Below, one piece after another: positions 56,743-64,000 of a stretch of DNA of 64,000 bases. This DNA is from an uncultured Muribaculaceae bacterium (GTDB lineage: Bacteria > Bacteroidota > Bacteroidia > Bacteroidales > Muribaculaceae). The notes under the pieces are model-generated. The model was not told the DNA's origin and did no database searches. It saw only the letters and a list, made by a program, of their open reading frames with translations. The stretch covers positions 186,001-250,000 of the forward strand of contig CAJOFM010000002.1 of assembly GCA_905233915.1 (NCBI GenBank). The letters run 5' to 3'. The translations under genes were made by a program, and so were the position numbers. How positions within the stretch are numbered: the first letter of the stretch is position 1; each line of letters begins with the position of its first letter.

Positions 56743-57699
56743 TTAACAACCTGTAGCCTTCAAGGCAAGTCCCGCGCGTTCGTGCAAACCGAACATCAGG
56801 TTCATTGCGTGTACCGCATTGCCGGCACAACCCTTGAGCATGACATCCATCACAGCATGCACGGTGAGTTCGCCACTGCGTTCATCTTTCTCGATGCGGA
56901 AGAGACACTTGTTGGTATTCTCCACATCGGCGGTGAGGATGGGACGGTCAACGATAAAGACAAAGTTGTGGTCATCGTAGTATTGCTCATACAGTTGACG
57001 CGCCATCGCACCATCAACGCCACACTTGAACCTGGCAGCCACAGCAAGGGTGCGGCGCTCGGCAAGCGGCGTTAAGGTTAACGTTACAGGCTGGTTGAAA
57101 CTCGCTTGGCACTGACTGAGCGCCAGAGCGACTTCCTGTTGCTGGTCACTGGCCCAAGCGCCAAGGTCAAGACCGTCAAGGGTCTTGCCCTCATCGGTCA
57201 ACGCACCCACGCCAATAGCCGCATGGAGGGTCACGGGGCTATTAAGCAATAGATTGCGCGCCATCGGGATCAGTGCCAGCATCGCAGCAGTTGCGGCATT
57301 ACCTGGCACGGTGATGTGGCCAGTCTCATGCACGAGCAGCCGCCGCTGCATCTCGCCCAAGCCATAGGCCCAGGGCTTTCCATCGCCATAATCGAGGTTG
57401 TGACTACCGCTGAGGTCGATAAGACGCACCCCTTCAGGGATGTGGAGTCTAGCGAGTCGACGAGTCACTTCGGCGCGGCTACCGCACAGGAAAACCACAT
57501 CAACGCCGTCAAGATCCCCGTCGCCCTCAACCGTAAGGTCACACTCGCCTACCACGCCTGGAACAATAGCGTCCAGGCGCAATCCAGCGACACCCGCATC
57601 GCGTGCCCACTTCAACTCCACATCGGGATGGTTGATGAGCACACGCACCAGTTCGGCAGCACGCAGGTTAGCGCACCCGATGATGCCGACTTTTATCAT
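56743..57699 (-). CDS. argC: ArgC-family (N-acetyl-gamma-glutamyl-phosphate reductase-like) protein lacking catalytic motifs
   Basis: Scaffold clearly ArgC ('MIKVGIIGCANLRAAELVRVLINHPDVEL', 'VRLIDLSGSHNLDY', 'NTNKCLFRIEK', 'DVMLKGCAGNAVHAMNLMFGL'), but NPGCYxT is VPGNAAT, and the GYTGAEL, SGAG and HxHxPE motifs are missing. Confidence 0.85.
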   Translation of the reverse strand: MIKVGIIGCANLRAAELVRVLINHPDVELKWARDAGVAGLRLDAIVPGVVGECDLTVEGDGDLDGVDVVFLCGSRAEVTRRLARLHIPEGVRLIDLSGSHNLDYGDGKPWAYGLGEMQRRLLVHETGHITVPGNAATAAMLALIPMARNLLLNSPVTLHAAIGVGALTDEGKTLDGLDLGAWASDQQQEVALALSQCQASFNQPVTLTLTPLAERRTLAVAARFKCGVDGAMARQLYEQYYDDHNFVFIVDRPILTADVENTNKCLFRIEKDERSGELTVHAVMDVMLKGCAGNAVHAMNLMFGLHERAGLALKATGC

Positions 57700-58265
57700 T
57701 CAGCAGAAGGGGTTTGCAACGTGCCAAAGGGGTTGGGAGAGTTCTTTGGCATGAACTGCTCAAATACCGCCTGAGCCTGCTCGTGGGTCACGCCCTCGGC
57801 AAGGATGGCCACCACGGTATCGGCTCCTGCAATAGTTCCCAGAATTTCGGGAGGACGGCTCATATCGATATCGTAAGCCAAACCCGGAGCGTAGCCGTTG
57901 CGCGTCTTGATGACGGCAAGGTTACCCGAGAAGGTCACCGACACGAGTCCCACCTGTTTAGCGGCGTGAGTATCCGTCTGACGCATACTCAACAGTCTAT
58001 CCTGCAACTGGTTGCTATCTGGAATGATGTACATGTAAGTGTTGCGGTCGGTAGCCACCTTGGAAATCTTCAAGGCCTTCAAGTCACGTGACAAGGTTGC
58101 TTGAGTCACATTGATGTTGTGCTCACGCAGCATGTCGGCCAATTCACTCTGGCTGCCGATGCAGTTTGTCTTGATCAAGTCAGTGATCAATTGTAAGCGG
58201 TCACGTTTTCTTTTCACGAGTACTTTCTTTTTTCTAGGTTTTTTTGTTAATGTCGTTGTCTCCAT
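57696..58265 (-). CDS. argR: Arginine repressor ArgR
   Basis: 'RLQLITDLIKTNCIGSQSELADMLREHNINVTQATLSRDLKALKISKV', 'GNLAVIKTRNGYAPGLAYDIDMSRPPEILGTIAGADTVVAILAEG'. Confidence 0.95.
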   Translation of the reverse strand: METTTLTKKPRKKKVLVKRKRDRLQLITDLIKTNCIGSQSELADMLREHNINVTQATLSRDLKALKISKVATDRNTYMYIIPDSNQLQDRLLSMRQTDTHAAKQVGLVSVTFSGNLAVIKTRNGYAPGLAYDIDMSRPPEILGTIAGADTVVAILAEGVTHEQAQAVFEQFMPKNSPNPFGTLQTPSAE

Positions 58266-58300
58266 CTGAACTATATATACTTAAATATTGGTTAGTAACG

Positions 58301-58308
58301 CAAAGGTA
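58301..58308 (-). promoter_or_regulatory. -7 promoter element TACCTTTG for argR
   Basis: Reverse complement of caaaggta, ~35 nt upstream of the argR ATG. Confidence 0.55.
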
Positions 58309-58431
58309 ATGACAATAATCGTAATTCAACAACATATTTATAGATTTTTTGCGTTTTTCTTGCCCGAACTACTGAATTTTAATTAAATATTCACTATATT
58401 CGGTAAGTATGGAGCACCTATGATGATTAAT

Positions 58432-60018
58432 TTATATACCTTTTTTCTTTGGAACCATCCATTGCGGGTCAAGTTGGAATTTATGCCAGGCCTCCATGAG
58501 TTGAGGCCTCAGGGCTTTAATGAGGTCATGACTTGGGGTGAGATTGGTTGGTTGACTGTCGATTTTGTCAAGGTATAGCAACAGGTTATGACACATCGTG
58601 TATTGACCTGCTGCAAGGATGGCTTGAGGCATTCCAGCAGCCTTTTGTTCGGGTGTGAACCATAATGTGGTACCCATCCCGGCAGCACGGATGCTGTTCT
58701 CCCGCATGACCGCGCTGGGCTGTAAATCGTCACTCCAGTTACCCTTTTTACTTAATTCATAGATCGCACTCATGATAACACGGTTAACCCATGCCGGATT
58801 ATGATAGAGCGAATCGTAATTCATTTGGCGCAGGTGTTTCAAAAACACTTCGCTTGACATCATGACAAGTGACTTGGCACGGTTCATCAACATGCTCTCA
58901 AGGGTGGCAAACTTCAAGTGGCTGATGAATGTGGCATTGTTGCCGATGAATGTCTTGCCGATGGCGCGGAACATCTTGCTCTTGAGCAGGGCTCCCACGA
59001 CATTGGCAAGCGTCACAATGGCCAAAATCACAGTCATTACTCCCGTCCAGAAACCGCTGCCCAAAACCAGCGCGAGGATAAACAAGGCCATCACAACCGC
59101 CTCGGAAATCAAGCCGTAGTTGCGCAGTCGGCCCAACGTCAGTTTGCCGACGCCCTCGGGCAACATCTGTTCGCTGGGAGAATAACCTTCCATATCAGGG
59201 CTGGACACATCACTCACGATAACCAGGTCAAAGGCCTTGTCGGTTCGACGCTGGTCGGCACGGTATTTGTGCCTGCGCTCCTCGGCCTTGATAATCGGCT
59301 CAATTCCCTGATTATCGGTGATACCGCCATCCATGAGACCAAAACGCTTCATGATGTTGCAGGCTATGTCAGGCATCTGCGATACCTTAAAGTCATCGGG
59401 GTACATCATCGGCTCAAAGCCGCTGGGGAAACACGATGAACACGCCATCGCCTCGCCAAGCGTAATGTGGCGTGCCACACTCAACCCAATATTGTTCTTG
59501 CCGTTGCCAAACACACCGTAGGAGAGCCTTTCACCCTTTGTCGTTTGGCCCTCGGTCATGCGGAATCGGAAGGCCAATGAGTTGTCAAAGTCGGTGGCCA
59601 GGGCCGTGTAGTCCTTGACAGGGATGCGGTCAAAGTGATCGAAAATGTCGCCCATCACCGCACCGTGAAACAGGCACTCGTCATAAATGCCTGCCATGAT
59701 CTTGATGCTCGACATGTTGCGGTTGGCCTTCTCGGCACTCATGCCTTGCATCGCACGCGCCACCAGGTCCTCATTGCACAGGAAGTCGAACACCTCATCA
59801 ACCATTTCATCGACCGATTGTCCCTGTGCCCGGGCCTGCATATACTTCAAAGCGGGAATAGTGCCACCCGAGACCGAAGTCAGACCCGACACACAGTCCA
59901 ATAGCGTGCGCCCGTCCTCAAGGCGCAACCAATTCAGGAACGACAACGTGCCCAAATCAAATGTGGCAGCCCTGTAACCGCCTCCCGAAAAACACATTCC
60001 TATATTCAAATCTTCCAT
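58432..60018 (-). CDS. Patatin-like phospholipase family protein with internal TM pair
   Basis: 'CFSGGGYRAATFDLGTLSFLNWL', 'LTSVSGGTIPALKYM', 'MDGGITDNQGIEP'; hydrophobic pair 'AVVMALFILALVLGSGFWTGVMTVILAIVTLANVVGALL'. Confidence 0.85.
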   Translation of the reverse strand: MEDLNIGMCFSGGGYRAATFDLGTLSFLNWLRLEDGRTLLDCVSGLTSVSGGTIPALKYMQARAQGQSVDEMVDEVFDFLCNEDLVARAMQGMSAEKANRNMSSIKIMAGIYDECLFHGAVMGDIFDHFDRIPVKDYTALATDFDNSLAFRFRMTEGQTTKGERLSYGVFGNGKNNIGLSVARHITLGEAMACSSCFPSGFEPMMYPDDFKVSQMPDIACNIMKRFGLMDGGITDNQGIEPIIKAEERRHKYRADQRRTDKAFDLVIVSDVSSPDMEGYSPSEQMLPEGVGKLTLGRLRNYGLISEAVVMALFILALVLGSGFWTGVMTVILAIVTLANVVGALLKSKMFRAIGKTFIGNNATFISHLKFATLESMLMNRAKSLVMMSSEVFLKHLRQMNYDSLYHNPAWVNRVIMSAIYELSKKGNWSDDLQPSAVMRENSIRAAGMGTTLWFTPEQKAAGMPQAILAAGQYTMCHNLLLYLDKIDSQPTNLTPSHDLIKALRPQLMEAWHKFQLDPQWMVPKKKGI

Positions 60019-60064
60019 ACCTCACTAAATCTTCAAGGTTGTGACAACATTTTTTTGTTTTAAA

Positions 60065-61000
60065 CTATTGGAGTTGCTTGATTGCTTCCTTGACCTGGGT
60101 CATGTTGCTGCGGGACACAGGGAGGAAATCATGGCTGTGCTTGATGAGCAGTTGCATCGCGCCTGAACGTGAGACGATTTCCTCGACTTGCTGCAGATTG
60201 ACCAGAAAAGCGCGGTGACAACGGACAATCATGGGGTAAGCCCGCAGGTCGTCCTCCATCTGCTTGGAGGTGGCGCGGAGCATGCTGGATTGCACCGCAC
60301 CTTCATGCAAATGGTAGATTTTCACATAGTTACCCACCGCCTCGATATATAGCAAATCGGCAATCCGCACCATGACGGTCTCGCTGGTTGTGCCTGCAAG
60401 GGTGACAACCGATGGAAGCTGATTCTCGCTGATTGGCTGCTGGGGAGCCTCGCTGAGTTCATGGACTTGGGCAGACCTTGCCGCTGCAAGAGCGCGCTGT
60501 TCTGTCTCCTGCTGCAGGCGTTGCAGCTGCTCGTTCAAGAGACGGGTTTCCTCGAGTTCCGCTGTCAGATACCTGCTGCGGAACTTAAAACGCCAGTACA
60601 GGCCGATGGCAAATGAGCCAAAAGCGATAATGAGCAATGTCTCAAAATAGTTACTCCACGACAGCACATTACCAGGCACCAAATCACTCATCACGAAATG
60701 ACGGTACAGGCATATCAGCAGCGATACAAGCGGAGTGTTGATGAGCTGGAACCACAGGTTGCGGCGGATGATGTAATCGACACCGCACTCGAGAGACCTG
60801 GGTTTCCTCACAATATACTTCAAGATGCCCTCGGTCAACATGCAGCTCACAATACCCAACAGGAAGATCGCCAGCAGATGAGCCAAACCCATCCACTGCC
60901 ATGCTTCGAGCCCGAAAGGTTTGAATATCGCCAACGCCAGCACGATGAATGCTATGCTGAGGGCGCGGGTCTTGATCGTGTCTTTTTGTCCTTCACTCAT
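60065..61000 (-). CDS. Membrane-anchored LytTR-type transcriptional regulator
   Basis: Four N-terminal TM helices; C-terminal LytTR 'VMVRIADLLYIEAVGNYVKIYH...MIVRCHRAFLVNLQQVEEIVSRSGAMQLLIKHSHDFLPVSRS'. ATG at 61000. Confidence 0.88.
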   Translation of the reverse strand: MSEGQKDTIKTRALSIAFIVLALAIFKPFGLEAWQWMGLAHLLAIFLLGIVSCMLTEGILKYIVRKPRSLECGVDYIIRRNLWFQLINTPLVSLLICLYRHFVMSDLVPGNVLSWSNYFETLLIIAFGSFAIGLYWRFKFRSRYLTAELEETRLLNEQLQRLQQETEQRALAAARSAQVHELSEAPQQPISENQLPSVVTLAGTTSETVMVRIADLLYIEAVGNYVKIYHLHEGAVQSSMLRATSKQMEDDLRAYPMIVRCHRAFLVNLQQVEEIVSRSGAMQLLIKHSHDFLPVSRSNMTQVKEAIKQLQ

Positions 61001-61007
61001 AGGCTCA

Positions 61008-61015
61008 CAAAGGTA
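61008..61015 (-). promoter_or_regulatory. -7 promoter element TACCTTTG of the LytTR gene (near-leaderless)
   Basis: Only 7 nt separate TTTG from the ATG. Confidence 0.6.
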
Positions 61016-61202
61016 ATATAAAAGAGATGAACGAGCAACCCCACTCGTCACAATTATGCATTTCATCCCTGATGGCTTGTCATTCGTCACATAAACCCGC
61101 AGAATATCCCAAAAACTTGGGAGATAAGGGACTTGGTCTTTCCTTTGCAGTGCTTTAGGCAAACAATTTTGGCCGAAAACAAACAATTAAAAACATATAA
61201 TT

Positions 61203-61748
61203 ATGACACGCAGAACTATCATCGGAATCATTTTCATCGTGGCTGCCTTGCTGAGGCTGGCAGACATGTGGGGCATCCTAGAGTTAAACTGGGAGCATTC
61301 ATGGACAGAATACTTCGGCCCCATTCTCCTCTTGTACATTGGAGCCGAACTCATCATTCACAGTTATGTCAAGAACCCGTCGCAGTGGCTCAAGCGCCCC
61401 ATTCCTCAGGGAGAGGAAGGCAAGCGCATCAGTTGTGCCGTGCGTTTTGGCGCTGACGAATACGACTATCGGGGCGAAGTCTTCCATGGAGCGAGACTTG
61501 ATGCCTTTTGCGGCGGCCTGCGCCTTGACCTGCGCGAAGCTTCCATCAACGAGGATGAGGAAATCGACATCCACACCTTCATGGGCGGCGTGGAAGTGTT
61601 TGTCCCCTCCAATATCAATGTCATTGTGAAGAGCCACAGCTTTATAGGAGGAGTGAGTGATCAAACAAACAACCGGACCCTCCCTGGAGCTCCCACGCTC
61701 CACATCACCGCCAGCAACTTTTTTGGCGGAGTGACGGTTAGGAGTTAG
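61203..61748 (+). CDS. LiaF-like / DUF5668-type membrane protein with C-terminal beta-helical domain
   Basis: N-terminal TM pair 'TIIGIIFIVAALLRLADMWGIL...WTEYFGPILLLYIGAELII'; C-terminal 'FCGGLRLDLREASINEDEEIDIHTFMGGVEVFVPSNINVIVKSHSFIGGV'. Confidence 0.8.
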   Translation: MTRRTIIGIIFIVAALLRLADMWGILELNWEHSWTEYFGPILLLYIGAELIIHSYVKNPSQWLKRPIPQGEEGKRISCAVRFGADEYDYRGEVFHGARLDAFCGGLRLDLREASINEDEEIDIHTFMGGVEVFVPSNINVIVKSHSFIGGVSDQTNNRTLPGAPTLHITASNFFGGVTVRS

Positions 61749-61810
61749 GAGTTAGGAGTTAGGAGTTAGGAGTTAGGAGTTAGAAGTTAGAAGTTAGGAG
61801 TTAGGAGTTA
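61741..61810 (+). repeat. Heptamer array A6: (GGAGTTA)8 + (GAAGTTA)2, exactly 10 units
   Basis: Ten contiguous 7-bp units; the stop codon of the LiaF-like gene (TAG 61746-61748) lies within the array. Confidence 0.95.
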
Positions 61811-61827
61811 TTTTACTAAACAAAAAT

Positions 61828-64000
61828 ATGAAAGTTATGAAAAAGATTAGTTTCAGACTGGCAGCTGTGATGGCTGTATTGTCAATAGCCGTGATGGCTA
61901 TGGCCAAATCGCCTGATGTGATTGGCACAGTGGTTGATGAAAAAGGCGAGCCAATGCCATTTGTGAACGTGGTGCTCCTGTCAATGCCCGACTCGTCTTT
62001 TGTCCAGGGAGCGATGACCGACGACCAGGGACATTTCCAAATCGTAACGCTCAAGAGCGACGGTTTGTTGAAGGTGTCTAGCATTGGCTATGAGACGCAA
62101 TATCTCACACCGATGAGCGGACTCACCATTCAGATGAAGGAGGCCACCCTGATGCTCGGCGAGGTAGTGGTGAAGAGTTCACTGCCCAAGACCCGCGTCA
62201 AGGGCGAGGCCATGCGCACCACCGTCGAAGGGACCATCCTTGAGAAGGCCGGAACCGTGGCCGACGCCCTGGCCCGCGTGCCGTCGTTGGAGGCCAAGCG
62301 CGATGGCGCCGTGACGGTGCTGGGACGCGGCGAGGCCGAGGTATATATCAACGGCCGCAAGGTGCAGGATGTGAGCGAATTGTCCCGCCTGCGCTCTGAC
62401 CAAATCCAGCACGTTGACGTCATCCAGAACCCTGGAGCCCGCTATGCCGCCTCGACCAAGGCCGTCGTGCGCATCACACTCAAAAAAGCGCAGGGCGACG
62501 GATTCAGTTTCCAGGACAATCTGACGGGTATGTACCAGTATAGCCACACCATTACTAATAACCTGGATGTGAACTACCGTACAGGCGGTTTTGACATCAC
62601 CGCCTCGTTCTGGGCAGGCCGCTACGGCCACTCCAAAATGTTGCAGGAAAACCAGTTGTCTTATTTTGTGGGTCCTGACCGGGTCGAGGGCCTTGTCACG
62701 CAGGAGGGTAGGAACATCTGGAAAGGCCTCTCACCCCAACTGCAGATGAACTATGTGGTCAACGATAACCACAGTTTTGGCGCTTTTTACAAATTTGACC
62801 GCCATCCCAGTGCCGACTTTCATGACCAGTTCATCACCGATAGCTATGTGAATGGCGTCTTCACCGAACGCTCGGTGAGCGACGTCGATCAGCACGACCG
62901 TTTCAGGAAGCACATTTTCAATGCCTATTACAACGGCAAGGTGGGTTCCCTGGGCATTGACCTGAACGTGGACGGCCTGTTTGACCGCACCGAGACGCCG
63001 GGCAGCACCAGCGAGGCTACCGTCCTGGACGGTGTCACCGTCAGCCGCAGCATCGAGAGCAACACCAGCAGCCGCAACAACTTCTGGGCATCGAAACTCA
63101 TCCTGAGTTACCCCGTTTGGCACGGCAACCTGTCGGCGGGCGGTGAATACTCCCACAACCACCGCACCGATGCCTACTCGTTCTCGGCAACGGCAAGTGT
63201 TCCCGTCAAGGCCACCGACACCGAGATCAACGAGTCGTCGACGGCAGCCTTTGTGGAGTTCGGCCGCCACTTCGGCCTGGTATTCGCCCAGGTGGGTCTG
63301 CGCTACGAGCACCTGAAGAACGACTATTACAACTTCAATGAGCGCGAGGATGAGGTGTGCCGCGACTATGGCGACTGGTTCCCCACGTTTGTGGTGTCGG
63401 CTCCGGTAGGCAAGGTGCAGCTGTCGCTGTCCTACCGCCGCGACATCCAGCGCCCCGCCTACAGCAGCCTCACCAGCTCGACCGTCTATATCAACCGTTA
63501 CAGCTATCAGAGCGGCAATCCCTACCTGAAGCCCACTTACACCCACAGCCTGGTCTTCAATGCCGCCTACCAGTGGATGAACCTGTCGCTGAACTACGCA
63601 CGCATCAAGGACTCCGAGACGATGTCCACCGAGCCTTATCCCGGCTCTGAGGATCCGCTCATCAGCCTCGTGCATCCCATCAACAGCAAGGAGAGCTATA
63701 ACCGGCTTACCGTCATCCCGTCGTTGAGGCCCGTGTTCGGTTGCTGGCATCCCACATGGACGGCGATTGCCATCTTCCAGAACTACAAGACACCGACCGC
63801 CGACGGTTCCATCCTCACGCTGAACCACCCGTACCTGGGATTGACATGGAACAACGACATCGAACTGCCGCACGACTGGCGCCTGAACGCTATGTTACAA
63901 GTGACATCGCGCGGTGACTATGACAACTTCCGCATCAACAAGAGCCGGTTCTATAGCGGCATCGGAGTGCAGAAGGACATCAGCCTGCACCGCATGGGCT
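61828..64000 (+). CDS. Outer-membrane beta-barrel (TonB-dependent receptor-like) protein with N-terminal carboxypeptidase-regulatory-like domain (3' partial)
   Basis: Open frame from ATG 61828 to the window edge: 'MKVMKKISFRLAAVMAVLSIAVMAMAKSPDVIGTVVDEKGEPMPFVNVVLLSMPDSSFVQGAMTDDQGHFQIVTLKSDGLLKVSSIGYETQYL...'. Absent from the ORF track because no stop falls in the window. Confidence 0.88.
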   Translation, partial: MKVMKKISFRLAAVMAVLSIAVMAMAKSPDVIGTVVDEKGEPMPFVNVVLLSMPDSSFVQGAMTDDQGHFQIVTLKSDGLLKVSSIGYETQYLTPMSGLTIQMKEATLMLGEVVVKSSLPKTRVKGEAMRTTVEGTILEKAGTVADALARVPSLEAKRDGAVTVLGRGEAEVYINGRKVQDVSELSRLRSDQIQHVDVIQNPGARYAASTKAVVRITLKKAQGDGFSFQDNLTGMYQYSHTITNNLDVNYRTGGFDITASFWAGRYGHSKMLQENQLSYFVGPDRVEGLVTQEGRNIWKGLSPQLQMNYVVNDNHSFGAFYKFDRHPSADFHDQFITDSYVNGVFTERSVSDVDQHDRFRKHIFNAYYNGKVGSLGIDLNVDGLFDRTETPGSTSEATVLDGVTVSRSIESNTSSRNNFWASKLILSYPVWHGNLSAGGEYSHNHRTDAYSFSATASVPVKATDTEINESSTAAFVEFGRHFGLVFAQVGLRYEHLKNDYYNFNEREDEVCRDYGDWFPTFVVSAPVGKVQLSLSYRRDIQRPAYSSLTSSTVYINRYSYQSGNPYLKPTYTHSLVFNAAYQWMNLSLNYARIKDSETMSTEPYPGSEDPLISLVHPINSKESYNRLTVIPSLRPVFGCWHPTWTAIAIFQNYKTPTADGSILTLNHPYLGLTWNNDIELPHDWRLNAMLQVTSRGDYDNFRINKSRFYSGIGVQKDISLHRMG

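Noticed and set aside
58432-61000. CBASS-like or other anti-phage system built on the patatin-like protein
   Set aside because: No CD-NTase, Cap accessory, TIR or other defence gene nearby; neighbours are argR, LytTR and LiaF-like genes.

Overview
This is a 64-kb Bacteroidales chromosomal segment. The taxon is inferred from TAnnTTTG-type -7 promoters, BspA-like LRR, GH97 and type 9 secretion-like C-termini, and a Bacteroidota-style dcw cluster. Left to right it carries: a BspA-like LRR/dockerin protein (5' partial), tRNA-Ser(GGA), a RecD-like helicase, a secreted endonuclease I, a 2-oxoacid:ferredoxin oxidoreductase operon, membrane pyrophosphatase hppA, a DUF2461 protein, a C10 (streptopain-like) protease with a ~1-kb duplicated module, a TetR/TolC/MFP/RND/PG0541-like efflux operon, an acyltransferase, a putative porin with two DUF3298/RsiV-like paralogs, tRNA-Asp(GTC), an orphan GH97, a Ser-rich-linker beta-barrel protein plus DUF4105 protein, an RluA-type pseudouridine synthase, a second acyltransferase, serS, a full dcw cluster (ftsZ to rsmH), lysA, an Lrp regulator, mannose-1-P guanylyltransferase, ssb, an argR/argC-like pair, a patatin-like protein, a membrane LytTR regulator divergent from a LiaF-like protein, and an outer-membrane beta-barrel receptor running off the right edge (absent from the ORF track because it has no stop in the window). 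The two observations I rate highest are: (1) at least six intergenic arrays with 7-bp periodicity at gene 3' ends, with a different unit at each locus, where every unit carries a stop triplet (TAG/TAA/TGA) on the strand of the upstream gene, and in three cases the array supplies the gene's own stop codon; (2) an intact ArgC-family ORF, translationally coupled to argR, that has lost the catalytic Cys motif (NPGC to VPGN) and the other active-site motifs, suggesting a pseudoenzyme. All calls come from reading the sequence and the ORF track; no database searches were run.
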